A stretch of 64,000 bases of DNA from Pseudoalteromonas shioyasakiensis (GCF_024518675.1 NZ_JANIGL010000001.1:248001-312000), one strand, 5' to 3'. Counted from the stretch's first letter, positions 34,236 to 44,725 are shown. Numbers and translations: made by a program. The notes: generated by a model not told the origin, from the sequence alone.

Positions 34236-36479
34236 TTAAAGCAACCATTTACATCTGTGTGGTTAAGCATAGGGTTTGTGATTGGTTGTGTGATAACCGT
34301 TTTTTATTATCAGACCCTTGTATTTACTCTCTTAACATTATCTATAGTGATAACGAGCGTGTATTTTAAGCCGTTTTTGCCCGTATTGTTAGGTTTTATT
34401 TGCGGGATTTTATGTGTTTGGGTACATTTTTCTTGTTTTTATGCCAGTTCACTGCAAAACATGGATGAAAATCAATCAACTCTCGTTACGATTGAAGTTG
34501 TTGAAATTATTTCTAACCGAGATAACTATTATCTCAAAGCAAAATTAATCGACAACACACGCAAAATAAACTTCAAAACACCTAATGCGCTTGTCAGCAT
34601 AAAGAGCCGTAGAAAAATAGCTCCGGGCGATAAAATCACAACTTGGCTAAAGTTTACTCACTATCGCAGCCAAAAAAACATTCATGGTTTTGATAAAGAG
34701 TTGTACGCATTTTCACAGCGGCTATTTTATAAAGCAAAACAAACTGGCTCGTCTTTATCTATTCGTAAGCCCAGTAAAGCCACGATCGTTAATAGCTATC
34801 GTCATTACATTGGCGAGGTTTATCAGGGTACTAAAATGAACTGGCTTTACTACGCCTTATTAACTGGCGATAGGGGGCTAATGTCTTATGAGCAAAAACA
34901 AACATTACAAGAATTTGGACTGAGCCATTTATTAGCAATTTCGGGTTTACATATTGGACTGATGTTCAGTATTGGCTTTTTCATTACTAAGTTGGTTTTG
35001 CATTGCTTGATAAGCATGTTCAAGCAGACGATGAATTTATCGCTAATTTATAGTGTGGGTGGCTTTAGCTTAGCTTTCTTTTATGTGATCTTAAGTGATT
35101 TTTTGGTTTCAGCCACACGTGCGTTAATTATGTTGGGCAGCTATTTACTTGTTTATTATTATTCTAAGCAAGCATTAAAGTGGCGCAGTATTTTGTTTGC
35201 TTTGGTGCTCACCTTATTGATAGACCCATTTAGTTTGCTAAATCCAGGCCTGTATTTCTCATTTACAGCCGTGGCTATTATTTTTTTAATTATAAATAAA
35301 TTAGCTAGTTTAAACGCTGGGTTTTTTGCATTGCTGAAAAATTTGACGATGATTCAATGCGCACTCTTTGTCGGCCTATTGCCTTTATCTCTCTATTATT
35401 TTAATGGGGTTAGCCTCATCGGTCTTGTCGTAAACTTAATCGCTATTCCTTTGTTGAGCTTTGTTATTATGCCGGCTTTAGTGTTACTGACAGCATTGGC
35501 GAGTATTGTTAGCCTAGAGCCAGTTATAAATGGGTTAGACCATTTATTAAGTAGCAGTTTTAGCGCATTACTTATTATTCCGTCTGGGTATCGCTGGTTA
35601 AGTTTTAGTAATGTAAGCTTGTTTTTTGTGCAATCGTTTTATCTTAGTGCGAGTATCGCTTATCTTCTGCCAGTTAAAAAATTAGTTGCGCTATTTCCTG
35701 TCGCGATAGCTTTGCTAGACAGTTTTTTACAGTCGAAGCCACTATGGCAGCTTGATGTATTTGACGTGGGGCACGGGACTATGGTGCTGATCAGCAAAGA
35801 TAAACAAGGCTTTGTGTATGATTTAGGGCCTATTTACTTTAACCAATACACACGGGTGAACTCAACTCTACTCCCTCACTTGCAAAATAATGATATTACC
35901 GTAAAACACACCGTGATCAGCCATATGGATAAAGACCATGCGGGAGGTTTAACTGATTGGCTCGCATTAGGGTATGCAAATACATTGGCGCGTCTTCAAC
36001 CTAATGGGGCGCAGCAGATATGTATAGCACAGCAGTTTAATTTCCAAGGCTTGGTTTTTAGTGTTAGTAAAAATTCAGGACATTTTAGCTCTGATAATGA
36101 CAATTCATGTGTAATTCATATCTCTGATGGCAAATTTAGCGTCCTTTTACCGGGTGATATTGCCACGCAACGAGAACGTGATTTAATAAGGCAGGGTGAA
36201 CTTTATAAAAGTACTATATTGTTGAGCCCCCATCATGGTAGTAAAACATCATCAAGTGAAGAATTTATTAATGCGGTAAGTCCTCAGGTTGTGTTGCATT
36301 CAACATCTTACAAAGGGCAGTGGGGTTTACCCCATAAGCAAGTCACTAAGCGCTATCACGATATAAACGCGCGGCAATACTCAACTGCTGAACATGGTCA
36401 AATTAGTATCAAGTTTTACCAACACGATTATGAAATAGCCTATGCGCGTTCACAAAGTTATTGGTTTCTAAAAGATTGA
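34215..36479 (+). CDS. comEC: DNA internalisation/competence protein ComEC (Rec2)
   Basis: ComEC carries single-stranded DNA across the inner membrane in natural transformation. The 754-residue protein has an N-terminal pair of helices, an OB-like domain (about 85-180), the Competence membrane domain (about 200-480: LLTGDRGLMSYEQKQTLQEFGLSHLLAISGLHIGL) and a C-terminal metallo-beta-lactamase domain (DVGHGTMVLI, SHMDKDHAGG, LLPGDI, LLSPHHGSKTSSS). The start is uncertain: the frame opens with TTG at 34215 and a GTG at 34257 is the alternative; neither has a clear ribosome-binding site. It precedes msbA by 58 bases. Confidence 0.93.
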   Translation: MDRFLSHLKQPFTSVWLSIGFVIGCVITVFYYQTLVFTLLTLSIVITSVYFKPFLPVLLGFICGILCVWVHFSCFYASSLQNMDENQSTLVTIEVVEIISNRDNYYLKAKLIDNTRKINFKTPNALVSIKSRRKIAPGDKITTWLKFTHYRSQKNIHGFDKELYAFSQRLFYKAKQTGSSLSIRKPSKATIVNSYRHYIGEVYQGTKMNWLYYALLTGDRGLMSYEQKQTLQEFGLSHLLAISGLHIGLMFSIGFFITKLVLHCLISMFKQTMNLSLIYSVGGFSLAFFYVILSDFLVSATRALIMLGSYLLVYYYSKQALKWRSILFALVLTLLIDPFSLLNPGLYFSFTAVAIIFLIINKLASLNAGFFALLKNLTMIQCALFVGLLPLSLYYFNGVSLIGLVVNLIAIPLLSFVIMPALVLLTALASIVSLEPVINGLDHLLSSSFSALLIIPSGYRWLSFSNVSLFFVQSFYLSASIAYLLPVKKLVALFPVAIALLDSFLQSKPLWQLDVFDVGHGTMVLISKDKQGFVYDLGPIYFNQYTRVNSTLLPHLQNNDITVKHTVISHMDKDHAGGLTDWLALGYANTLARLQPNGAQQICIAQQFNFQGLVFSVSKNSGHFSSDNDNSCVIHISDGKFSVLLPGDIATQRERDLIRQGELYKSTILLSPHHGSKTSSSEEFINAVSPQVVLHSTSYKGQWGLPHKQVTKRYHDINARQYSTAEHGQISIKFYQHDYEIAYARSQSYWFLKD

Positions 36480-36537
36480 GTTTAGTTTTGTGTTGCTGGA
36501 GGCTACAATACTCGTAGACTATGAATTAGAGAGTGTT

Positions 36538-38283
36538 ATGGATCAAACTACATCACAAATTTATAAGCGTTTATTAACGTATGTGGGTGATTATAAAAGT
36601 ATCGCAATTTTAGCGGTAGTTGGCATGATTGGCTATTCTGCTATGGATGCATTATTTATCCAGCTCATGAAGCCTTTTATAGATCAAGGACTTAATGAGC
36701 GTAATAACGACGTGTTAAAATATGCGCCTTTTGTTGTTGTGGGGTTAGTGTTTGGCCGTGGTTTTTTCAATTATATGTCTTCATATTGTTTAAGTTATGT
36801 TGGCTCGCAAGTAGTGCGCTCATTACGCCAACAATTATTTGAGCATATTCTACATTTACCCGTTTCGTTTCATGATAAAAATTCTACTGGCGATTTAATA
36901 TCGAAAATCACCTTTGATACTGAACAAGTACAACAAGCGATTACTAAAGCTATGTTAATCGTGGTGCGTGAGGGCGCTTTTGTGGTGTTTTTACTGACGG
37001 TTATGTTCTACACCAGTTGGAAGCTGTCTTTAATATTTTTGATCATCATTCCATTAGTGGCAGTTATTGTCAGCGTGGTGTCAAAACGCTTTCGTCATAT
37101 ATCCAAAAACATTCAGTCAGCGATGGGGCAAGTGACCCGCAGCTCTGAACAAATGCTCAGTGGCCATAAAGTGATACATGGCTTTGGTGGCCAAAAGCAA
37201 GAGATTGATCAGTTTGCGACTATCAATAATCATAACCGCCAGCAACGTATTAAAATGGATGCGACAAAAGCGCTGAGTGTCTCAGTGATTCAAATTTTAG
37301 CAGCCAGTGCCATGGCAGTGATTTTATTTGTTGTTTCTATGCCGTCGATGATCGACACCATAAGCTCAGGCGATTTTGTCGTGCTTATTTCTTCAATGAT
37401 GATGTTGCTTCGCCCATTGAAACAACTTGCTAACGTTAATAGCGATTTACAACGGGGTATTTCTGCTGCACAAAGTATTTTTTTAGTGCTTGATGAAGAA
37501 GTAGAAAAAGACACCGGGACAGTGAGTGTTGAAAAAGTAAAAGGTCAGATTGAAGTTAAAAATGTCACTTTCAACTACCCAACAAAAGAAGAGCCTGTGT
37601 TGCGTAATTTATCATTGACTATAAACGCGGGTGAAAGTATCGCGTTAGTTGGCCGTTCAGGCTCTGGTAAGTCAACTATCTCAAATTTATTACCGCGTTA
37701 TTATGATTTGCAGGCACCCAGTGAAATCTTATTAGATGGTATTGCTCTTAGCGACTACAAACTAACCGATTTACGCAAACAATTTGCGTTAGTATCGCAG
37801 CAAGTGGTGTTATTTAACGACACCATTGCTAATAATATCAGCTATGGTATTTCTCGTCAGCTGAGCGATGATGAGCTGCTAGCCGTGGCGAAACAAGCCC
37901 ATGTATGGGAATTTGTGAAAGACTTACCTGATGGATTAAATACCATGGTAGGAGAAAATGGCGTAATGCTCTCTGGTGGGCAACGCCAACGTATCGCCAT
38001 TGCTCGGGCAATATTAAAAGATGCCCCTATTTTGATTTTAGACGAAGCAACATCAGCCCTTGATACTGAATCTGAGAAGCTGATCCAACAAGCGCTTGAT
38101 CATTTAATGAAAGATAAGACATCAATCGTCATTGCCCATCGTTTATCGACCATTGAAAATAGCGACAGAATTTATGTCATTGACAACGGTCAAGTGATTG
38201 AGAGTGGCGACCATCACTCTCTACTAGAAAATGACGGTACATATGCTGCGCTTTGTAAAATGCAATTTGGTGAGCAAGGGTGA
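36538..38283 (+). CDS. msbA: Lipid A export ATP-binding/permease protein MsbA
   Basis: MsbA flips core-lipid A across the inner membrane. The 581-residue protein aligns with E. coli MsbA (582). Six membrane helices are followed by an ATPase with Walker A from G372 (GRSGSGKST), signature LSGGQ at 478-482, Walker B ILILDEATSALD and AHRLSTI. Segments such as YVGSQVVRSLRQQLFEHILHLPVSFHDKNSTG are diagnostic. The ATG at 36538 is chosen by homology over the GTG at 36490. It overlaps lpxK by 4 bases. Confidence 0.96.
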   Translation: MDQTTSQIYKRLLTYVGDYKSIAILAVVGMIGYSAMDALFIQLMKPFIDQGLNERNNDVLKYAPFVVVGLVFGRGFFNYMSSYCLSYVGSQVVRSLRQQLFEHILHLPVSFHDKNSTGDLISKITFDTEQVQQAITKAMLIVVREGAFVVFLLTVMFYTSWKLSLIFLIIIPLVAVIVSVVSKRFRHISKNIQSAMGQVTRSSEQMLSGHKVIHGFGGQKQEIDQFATINNHNRQQRIKMDATKALSVSVIQILAASAMAVILFVVSMPSMIDTISSGDFVVLISSMMMLLRPLKQLANVNSDLQRGISAAQSIFLVLDEEVEKDTGTVSVEKVKGQIEVKNVTFNYPTKEEPVLRNLSLTINAGESIALVGRSGSGKSTISNLLPRYYDLQAPSEILLDGIALSDYKLTDLRKQFALVSQQVVLFNDTIANNISYGISRQLSDDELLAVAKQAHVWEFVKDLPDGLNTMVGENGVMLSGGQRQRIAIARAILKDAPILILDEATSALDTESEKLIQQALDHLMKDKTSIVIAHRLSTIENSDRIYVIDNGQVIESGDHHSLLENDGTYAALCKMQFGEQG

Positions 38284-39260
38284 ATAAAGTCGAACAAAGT
38301 TGGTATCAAGGGTTCAGTTTTTTAACCTTATTATTATTACCTTTGGCTGGGCTGTTTTGGCTGATTTCAACGCTCCGAAGACTAGGTTACAGACTAGGGT
38401 TCACTAAAGCTTATCACAGTGACGTACCTGTTATTGTCGTTGGCAATATCAGTGTCGGGGGGAATGGTAAAACACCATTTGTTATCTGGCTTGCGCAATA
38501 TTTACAGCAACAGGGCTTAAACGTGGCTGTGATCAGTCGTGGATATGGCGGCTCAGCTGAAGAATATCCTCTTATTGTTGATGGTTCAATTAGTACAAAG
38601 CAAGCGGGGGATGAGCCTGTGCTCATTCAGCGCCGTTTAGGCTGTCCGGTTGTTGTTGGGCCTGATCGTAAAGCAAATATCACGCTTTTAAATGCACACT
38701 ATAATGTCGACGTTATTATTTCTGATGATGGCATGCAGCATTATAAAATGGGTCGGCAAATTGAATGTTGTATCGTCGATAGTCAGCGGCGCTTTGGCAA
38801 TGGCTTGTTAATACCTGCTGGGCCATTAAGAGAAACTCAAAAACGTTTAAACAGTGTTGATTTAGTAATTGAAAATGGTGGTACTAACCTCTTTAATTAT
38901 CAGCTACAACCCTCAGCACTATTAAACGTTGCAACGGGTAAAAGCACAGTAAATTCGATAACGCATGGTCATGCAGTGAGTGCTATAGGTAACCCAAAGC
39001 GATTTGAAAGCACATTACAAGCAACTGGCATAGAATTACTATCGACGGCACATTTTCGTGATCATTATGCCTACACATTAAGTGATTTTGAAAAATATAA
39101 CGATGAATTTGTCTTTATGACTGAGAAAGATGCGGTAAAATGCCGTGATTTCGCTAAACCAAATTGGTATTTTCTACCCGTGGATGCTAAGCCATCTGAT
39201 GCGGTAATTAATAAACTACACCTATTACTCAAAGAAAAAGGGATACTAAATGGCCTTTGA
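38280..39260 (+). CDS. lpxK: Tetraacyldisaccharide 4'-kinase LpxK
   Basis: LpxK phosphorylates the lipid A precursor at the 4' position on the inner membrane. The 326-residue protein has an N-terminal membrane helix (about 13-30), a P-loop ([14 protein letters not shown], about 51-64), and the conserved [18 protein letters not shown] and [12 protein letters not shown] segments. It starts at GTG inside the msbA stop (GTGA overlap) and overlaps the following Trm112-family gene by 11 bases. Confidence 0.96.
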   Translation: MNKVEQSWYQGFSFLTLLLLPLAGLFWLISTLRRLGYRLGFTKAYHSDVPVIVVGNISVGGNGKTPFVIWLAQYLQQQGLNVAVISRGYGGSAEEYPLIVDGSISTKQAGDEPVLIQRRLGCPVVVGPDRKANITLLNAHYNVDVIISDDGMQHYKMGRQIECCIVDSQRRFGNGLLIPAGPLRETQKRLNSVDLVIENGGTNLFNYQLQPSALLNVATGKSTVNSITHGHAVSAIGNPKRFESTLQATGIELLSTAHFRDHYAYTLSDFEKYNDEFVFMTEKDAVKCRDFAKPNWYFLPVDAKPSDAVINKLHLLLKEKGILNGL

Positions 39261-39447
39261 TACAAAACTACTAGAAATAATCGCTTGTCCAGTGTGTAAA
39301 GGCAAATTGCGTTTAGATAAAGAAAATAACGAATTAATTAGTACCGCAGCAAAATTAGCTTACCCAGTTGTAGATGATATCCCTGTGTTATTAGAAAACG
39401 AGGCACGTGAATTGAGTCAAGAAGAGGTTGAAAAGTGGAATTCGTAG
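39250..39447 (+). CDS. ycaR: Trm112-family small zinc-ribbon protein (YcaR)
   Basis: A 65-residue protein of the Trm112 family: [24 protein letters not shown] with a CPVC knuckle (C13 and C16), then [11 protein letters not shown]. Yeast Trm112 activates methyltransferases; the bacterial role is unproven. It is nested between lpxK (11-base overlap) and kdsB (13-base overlap), the same order as in E. coli. Confidence 0.93.
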   Translation: MAFDTKLLEIIACPVCKGKLRLDKENNELISTAAKLAYPVVDDIPVLLENEARELSQEEVEKWNS

Positions 39448-40202
39448 TTGTCATTCCAGCTCGCTTTGCATCAACGCGGTTACCGGCAAAGCCTCTTGCG
39501 GACATCTGCGGTAAACCGATGATCCAACATGTCTATGAAAAAGCAATTGCCTCAGGGGCAAGCAAAGTCGTTGTTGCAACCGATCATCAAAAAGTGTTTG
39601 ATGCAGTAAGTGCATTTACCCCCGATGTATTGATGACCCGGGAAGATCACCAGTCTGGAACTGAGCGTCTGGCTGAAGTAATGGATTTATTACAGCTCAG
39701 TGATGATACCATTGTTGTCAATGTTCAAGGTGATGAGCCTCTACTAGCAGCAGAAAATGTGTCTCAGGTTGCCGCTTTATTAGCAGATTCTGAAGCCCCC
39801 ATGGCTACCTTGAGTGTGGCCATAGAAGATAGTGAGGAAGTCTTTAATCCTAATGCTGTTAAAGTGGTGAGTGATGTAAATAAAAATGCGCTTTATTTTT
39901 CTCGGGCCAGCATTCCTTTCGATCGCGCTCATATGATGGACTGTGATAATCGCACTTTAGTCGATCACACGTATTATCAACGCCATGTTGGTATTTATGC
40001 TTATCGCGTTGGTTTTATAAAACAATACATTGAACTTAGTCCTTCACCGCTGGAGCAATTAGAGTCGCTAGAGCAATTACGTGTGCTATATCATGGCTAT
40101 CAAATTAAAATAGAGCAAGCCCGTGTCACACCGCATGCTGGCGTTGACACAGCTGAAGATTTAGCACGTGTTGTAAACTATTTAAAAAGTAAATCTGAGT
40201 GA
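39435..40202 (+). CDS. kdsB: 3-deoxy-manno-octulosonate cytidylyltransferase
   Basis: KdsB makes CMP-KDO for the lipopolysaccharide inner core. The 255-residue protein begins [20 protein letters not shown] (nucleotide-binding loop), and has [18 protein letters not shown] and NVQGDEPLL. The start is GTG inside the preceding gene; GAGG lies 6 bases upstream. It overlaps the pseudouridine synthase gene by 4 bases, so msbA to that gene is a tightly coupled chain. Confidence 0.96.
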   Translation: MEFVVVIPARFASTRLPAKPLADICGKPMIQHVYEKAIASGASKVVVATDHQKVFDAVSAFTPDVLMTREDHQSGTERLAEVMDLLQLSDDTIVVNVQGDEPLLAAENVSQVAALLADSEAPMATLSVAIEDSEEVFNPNAVKVVSDVNKNALYFSRASIPFDRAHMMDCDNRTLVDHTYYQRHVGIYAYRVGFIKQYIELSPSPLEQLESLEQLRVLYHGYQIKIEQARVTPHAGVDTAEDLARVVNYLKSKSE

Positions 40203-40873
40203 CGAGCCAACACCCTTTAACGATTGTTGCTGAGCATAATGATTTTTTTGTTATTGAAAAACCGCCAGGACTCAGCTTCCATAGTGAAGAAGGCCCAGGT
40301 TTTGTGGTTTTAGCTGAGCAACAATTAAATGAAAAGTTATTTGCCGTACATCGATTAGATAAAGTTACCTCAGGGCTAATTATATTAGCGCGAAGTAGCC
40401 AAGCTGCCGCTGAGTTTACTCGACTTTTCACCGCTCATGAGGTTGAAAAGTTTTATTTGGCTTTATCAGACGCGAAGCCAAAGAAAAAGCAAGGCTGGGT
40501 AAAAGGGGATATGGCTAAGTCTCGTCGCAGTAGCTTTAAGCTTTTAAAAACCACCCAAAACCCGGCAATTACTCGGTTTTATTCCTTAAGTGTAGCGGCA
40601 AATTTACGCGGGTATATTTTAAAGCCTTATTCTGGAAAAACGCACCAATTGCGAGTTGCTTTAAAGAGTTTAGCAGCACCTATTTTAGGCGATGTGCTTT
40701 ATGGTGGTACGCCTTGCGACCGTACCTATTTGCATGCTTATGCATTGTGCTTCACATGGCAAAGTGAGCGCTTTGAGTTTATTTGCAAGCCAAACAGCAA
40801 CACGCAGTTTGGTCAACTAATAGAACATGATAACTTTCAATCTTGGCAAACGCCTTGGAACTTGGACTGGTAA
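40199..40873 (+). CDS. RluA-family pseudouridine synthase
   Basis: A 224-residue stand-alone catalytic domain without an S4 domain. The active-site motif HRLDKVTSGL has the catalytic aspartate D54; KPYSGKTHQLRV and ILGDVLYGG are the usual C-terminal motifs. It resembles the RluA-related group of marine gammaproteobacteria; the RNA target is unknown. It starts at GTG in a 4-base overlap with kdsB, and its stop is followed at once by tcdA. Confidence 0.9.
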   Translation: MTSQHPLTIVAEHNDFFVIEKPPGLSFHSEEGPGFVVLAEQQLNEKLFAVHRLDKVTSGLIILARSSQAAAEFTRLFTAHEVEKFYLALSDAKPKKKQGWVKGDMAKSRRSSFKLLKTTQNPAITRFYSLSVAANLRGYILKPYSGKTHQLRVALKSLAAPILGDVLYGGTPCDRTYLHAYALCFTWQSERFEFICKPNSNTQFGQLIEHDNFQSWQTPWNLDW

Positions 40874-41674
40874 ATGACAGATTCTGTAATAGATATTCGT
40901 TTTGGTGGTATAAAACGTTTATACGGACAACAACAATTTGAATGGCTCCAAAATGCCCATTTTTGTGTAATTGGTATTGGTGGTGTGGGGAGCTGGGCTG
41001 CAGAAGCATTAGCACGAACAGGCATTGGTAAACTTACATTAATAGATCTTGATGATATTTGTGCAACTAACGTGAATCGTCAAATTCATGCACTAACAGG
41101 TACCGTAGGTGAGGCTAAAGTTGATGCCATGAAAGCACGATGCCAGCTAATTAATCCTGAGTGTGAAATTGAAGTCATTGATGATTTTATTACTTTAGAT
41201 AACATACGCGAGCATATTCAAGGTTTTGATTATGTCATTGATTGTATTGATGCGGTAAAAGAAAAAGCTGCACTTATTGCTCACTGTAAACGTAATAAAC
41301 TACCTATTATTACAACCGGTGGCGCTGGTGGACAAACAGATCCGAGCCAAATTACCTTTGGTGATGTGGCAAAGTCTACTCAAGATCCCTTACTCGCTAA
41401 AGTACGTTATATTTTACGCAAACAGTACAACTTTAGTAGCAACCCTAAGCGTAAATTTAATATTGACTGTGTGTACTCTACAGAGCAATTAGTTTACCCA
41501 GGTTCAGATGGTAGCGTGTGTCATGCAAAACAAAACGCAGATGGCTCTATGAATATGGATTGTAATAACGGTTTTGGCTCAGTAACTATGATCACAGGCA
41601 GCTTTGGCTTTTTTGTAGCAGCCAAAGCGGTTCGCAAATATTTAGATAAAAAACAGCGGTTAGCTAAAGCTTAA
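40874..41674 (+). CDS. tcdA: tRNA threonylcarbamoyladenosine dehydratase TcdA (CsdL)
   Basis: TcdA uses ATP to cyclise t6A37 of ANN-decoding tRNAs to ct6A. The 266-residue E1-like enzyme has the nucleotide-binding GIGGVGSWAAEALARTGIG (about 35-53), DLDDICATNVNRQ, and DCIDAVKEKAALI, with IITTGGAGGQTDPS. In E. coli it receives help from the CsdA-CsdE sulfur system. Here csdE converges on it with a 4-base overlap of stop regions. The gene starts on the base after the preceding stop codon. Confidence 0.95.
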   Translation: MTDSVIDIRFGGIKRLYGQQQFEWLQNAHFCVIGIGGVGSWAAEALARTGIGKLTLIDLDDICATNVNRQIHALTGTVGEAKVDAMKARCQLINPECEIEVIDDFITLDNIREHIQGFDYVIDCIDAVKEKAALIAHCKRNKLPIITTGGAGGQTDPSQITFGDVAKSTQDPLLAKVRYILRKQYNFSSNPKRKFNIDCVYSTEQLVYPGSDGSVCHAKQNADGSMNMDCNNGFGSVTMITGSFGFFVAAKAVRKYLDKKQRLAKA

Positions 41675-42087
41675 AGGGATTTTTGTTTAGCCATTGTTTG
41701 AATACGTTCGACAATGGCTTTTATGCCATTGCCACGCGATGGGCTTAAGTGAGATATCAAACCTAGTTTTTCAAACTCTGCAAATGCATTAATGGCTAAA
41801 ACTTGGCTTGGGGTTAAGCCATTATATAATGATAAAATAATCGCAAGCAGGCCTTTTACAATACGTGTATCTGAATCCCCAATTATAACCAAACAGTTTT
41901 CCTGTAGATCAAAGTCTAGATACAGCCAAACTTTACTCTCACAACCAGGTACAAGCGCGTCTGGTGTCTTTAAAACCTCTGGCATGGCAGGTAATTGTTT
42001 TCCTAAAAGCATAATTTCGCGGTATTTTTGTTGCCAGGCTGGGGAATTATTTAGCGTATCAGCGAGTTCTTTAAACGTTTTATTCAT
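41671..42087 (-). CDS. csdE: SufE-family sulfur acceptor CsdE
   Basis: CsdE takes persulfide sulfur from cysteine desulfurase CsdA. The 138-residue protein has the SufE pattern with the acceptor cysteine C49 in VPGCESKVWL, then VKGLLAIILSLYNGLTPSQVL. It lies 13 bases downstream of csdA on the same strand and its 3' end overlaps tcdA by 4 bases, so the three ct6A-pathway genes are adjacent. SufE itself is a close alternative; the csdA and tcdA neighbours favour CsdE. Confidence 0.92.
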   Translation of the reverse strand: MNKTFKELADTLNNSPAWQQKYREIMLLGKQLPAMPEVLKTPDALVPGCESKVWLYLDFDLQENCLVIIGDSDTRIVKGLLAIILSLYNGLTPSQVLAINAFAEFEKLGLISHLSPSRGNGIKAIVERIQTMAKQKSL

Positions 42088-42100
42088 TTCATATCTACTT

Positions 42101-43315
42101 TTAATCTAATAAAGCGATGGATTCTTGCAGTGCTTTAATAAAAGCATCAATATCTTGGACTGTATTGTAAAAGGCAAAGCTTGCTCTAACGCTGCCATTA
42201 ATACCCAAATGCGTCATCAATGGTTGAGTACAATGATGGCCGCTGCGAACTGCAACGCCATAGCCATCTAATAATGTTGCTATATCAAACGGATGTTCGT
42301 CTTTGTAATTAAAGCAAATTGTGCCTATGTTACTGTCAATATCACTGTAAATTTTTATGCCGTCAATATTGTTAAGTTTACTCATAGCGTAGCTGAACAG
42401 CATTTGTTCATGTGCATGTACTGCGACTTTATCTAAGCTATTTAAATAATCAATTGCGGCAGCAAAGCCAAGTACACCGGCGATATTTGGGGTGCCTGCT
42501 TCAAATTTACCAGGTGCATCGCGAAATGTACTGTGCGTTAAACTAACACTTTCAATCATTTCTCCACCGGTTTGATTGGGAAGTAGCGAATTTAGTCGTT
42601 CATATTTCCCGTAGAGCCCGCCAATACCTGTTGGGCCAAGCATTTTGTGAGCGGAAAACACATAAAAATCACAGTCAAGGCTTTGCAAGTTAGGTTGTAA
42701 ATGCATTGCGCTTTGCGCACCATCAATCAAAGTAATAGTATTAAACTCATCAACAGTGCGCAGTAATGGGCCCAGATTAGTAATGTTCCCTAAGGCATTG
42801 GATGCGTGCGTGATAGCAAAAACAGTAGGTTTAACTGATTTTAAAAATTTAACACAGGCATTAATGTTAATTGTTGCATTACTTTGAATTGGCAGCACAT
42901 GTAAGGATGCCCCGGTTTTCATGGCGAGTTGTTGCCATGGAACGATGTTAGCGTGATGTTCTAGTGGACTAATTACGATACTTGAATTTTTATCAAGTTG
43001 TTGACTAAGTCCATTGGCTACTAGGTTAATCGACTCGGTGGCGCCTTTAGTCCACACAATTTCACGACTTTGGACATTAAAATAACGGGCTATTTTGTCG
43101 CGGGCTGCTTCATAGGCACTGGTTGCTTGCTCGCTAAGTGTATGGCGGCCACGATGAACATTGGCATTTTGCTGTGTGTAAAATCGTTCAGTCGCCGTAA
43201 TTACTGATTGAGGCTTTTGTGATGTTGCAGCAGAATCTAAATAAACTAAGGGTTGGTTGTTTATCTGTTGAGTTAAAATAGGGAAATCAGCACGAATTTT
43301 TTCAACAGTAAACAT
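42101..43315 (-). CDS. csdA: Cysteine desulfurase CsdA (SufS/CsdA class)
   Basis: A PLP enzyme that releases sulfur from cysteine as enzyme persulfide. The 404-residue protein has the PLP lysine K224 (FSAHKMLGPTGIG) and the persulfide cysteine C362 (RSGHHCTQPLM), with the EHHANIVPW and ESINLVANGL motifs of group II desulfurases. The ATG at 43315 (MFTVEKIRADFPIL) is chosen by homology over the TTG at 43330. Cotranscribed with csdE. Confidence 0.93.
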   Translation of the reverse strand: MFTVEKIRADFPILTQQINNQPLVYLDSAATSQKPQSVITATERFYTQQNANVHRGRHTLSEQATSAYEAARDKIARYFNVQSREIVWTKGATESINLVANGLSQQLDKNSSIVISPLEHHANIVPWQQLAMKTGASLHVLPIQSNATININACVKFLKSVKPTVFAITHASNALGNITNLGPLLRTVDEFNTITLIDGAQSAMHLQPNLQSLDCDFYVFSAHKMLGPTGIGGLYGKYERLNSLLPNQTGGEMIESVSLTHSTFRDAPGKFEAGTPNIAGVLGFAAAIDYLNSLDKVAVHAHEQMLFSYAMSKLNNIDGIKIYSDIDSNIGTICFNYKDEHPFDIATLLDGYGVAVRSGHHCTQPLMTHLGINGSVRASFAFYNTVQDIDAFIKALQESIALLD

Positions 43316-43395
43316 AGAAAAACCAAACAATAAAAAGTAGCGGGAATTGTAATGGCTTTACGATATTTCTCAACCATTAATAATTGAAATAGGAA

Positions 43396-43420
43396 TAAAA
43401 AAGGCCGCAAAAGCGGCCTT
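43396..43420 (-). terminator. Intrinsic terminator of gltA
   Basis: Minus-strand stem AAGGCCGC with GCGGCCTT, four-base loop, followed by a run of T (A run before 43403 on the plus strand), 18 bases after the gltA stop. Confidence 0.92.
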
Positions 43421-43438
43421 ATAAACGATAATAATTAA

Positions 43439-44725
43439 TTAGCGCTTGTCAGTTGATACGTAATCACGGTGTGTGTGACCAGTATAAAGCTGACGTGGAC
43501 GGCTGATCTTATGACCAGGTTGAGATAGCATCTCGTCCCAGTGCGTGATCCAACCTACAGTACGTGCCATTGCAAAAATTACAGTGAACATGCTTGTAGG
43601 AATACCGATTGCTTTTAAGATGATACCTGAGTAGAAATCTACGTTAGGGTAAAGTTTCTTCTCAACAAAGTATGGGTCTTCAAGGGCAATTTGCTCAAGT
43701 TTCATAGCAATATCAAGTAGTGGATCTTGAATGTTAAGCTCTTCTAATACTTCATGACACGTTTGACGCATTACTGTTGCACGTGGATCGAAGTTTTTGT
43801 AAACACGGTGACCAAAGCCCATTAAGCGGAACGGATCGGCTTTATCTTTTGCTTTAGCTACGTATTCGTCGATACGATCAACAGAACCGATTTCTTCTAA
43901 CATGTTTAAACATGCTTCGTTAGCACCGCCGTGCGCAGGGCCCCAAAGTGATGCGATACCTGCCGCGATACATGCATAAGGGTTAGCACCTGAAGAACCA
44001 GCAAGACGAACGGTCGAAGTCGATGCGTTTTGCTCGTGATCAGCGTGAAGCATGAAGATTTTATCCATGGCTTTAGCTGTAACAGGGTTAACTTTGTACT
44101 CTTCAGCAGGTACTGAGAACATCATGTGTAAGAAGTTTTCTGCGTAGCTTAAGTCGTTACGTGGGTAAACAAATGGTTGACCAATGTTTGTTTTGTAAGC
44201 CATAGCAGCAATAGTCGGTAGTTTTGCAACTAACTTAATTGCGCTTGTTTTACGTTGACTTGCATCAGTAATATCAAGATCTTCATGGTAAAAAGAAGAT
44301 AGCGCACCCACAACACCGCATAGCATAGCCATAGGGTGAGCATCAAAACGGAAACCTTGGAAGAAGTTTGCAATTTTCTCATCAAGCATAGTGCTGTGAG
44401 TAATTTGTTTAGCAAATTCAGTGTATTGTTCTTTAGTTGGTAACTCACCATTTAATAGTAAGTAACATAGTTCTATGTAATCTGAACTTTCAGCTAATTG
44501 CTCAATTGGGTAACCACGATGAAGTAGGATACCTTTGCCACCATCAATGTATGTGATTGAAGATTCGCAAGAACCAGTCGACATGAAACCTGGGTCATAA
44601 GTGAAGTGGCCATGTGAACCTAGGGTACGAACGTCAACGACATCTTGACCTGCGGTACCTTGGTAAATCGGAAGTTCGATTGGATCTAGACCATCAATAT
44701 GGACTGTGGCTTTTTTATCCGCCAT
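43439..44725 (-). CDS. gltA: Citrate synthase (type II)
   Basis: GltA condenses acetyl-CoA and oxaloacetate, the entry step of the TCA cycle. The 428-residue protein has the length and layout of the hexameric, NADH-sensitive gram-negative type (E. coli 427). The catalytic segments are [30 protein letters not shown] and [21 protein letters not shown] precedes the ATG. A small hairpin (ATAACAA with TTGTTAT, 44745-44764) lies in its leader. It is divergent from sdhCDAB, the same arrangement as in E. coli. Confidence 0.97.
   Translation of the reverse strand: MADKKATVHIDGLDPIELPIYQGTAGQDVVDVRTLGSHGHFTYDPGFMSTGSCESSITYIDGGKGILLHRGYPIEQLAESSDYIELCYLLLNGELPTKEQYTEFAKQITHSTMLDEKIANFFQGFRFDAHPMAMLCGVVGALSSFYHEDLDITDASQRKTSAIKLVAKLPTIAAMAYKTNIGQPFVYPRNDLSYAENFLHMMFSVPAEEYKVNPVTAKAMDKIFMLHADHEQNASTSTVRLAGSSGANPYACIAAGIASLWGPAHGGANEACLNMLEEIGSVDRIDEYVAKAKDKADPFRLMGFGHRVYKNFDPRATVMRQTCHEVLEELNIQDPLLDIAMKLEQIALEDPYFVEKKLYPNVDFYSGIILKAIGIPTSMFTVIFAMARTVGWITHWDEMLSQPGHKISRPRQLYTGHTHRDYVSTDKR

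Noticed and set aside
40126..41025. Minus-strand frames opposite kdsB, the pseudouridine synthase and tcdA
   Set aside because: They lie wholly within well-supported plus-strand genes and show no recognisable family.
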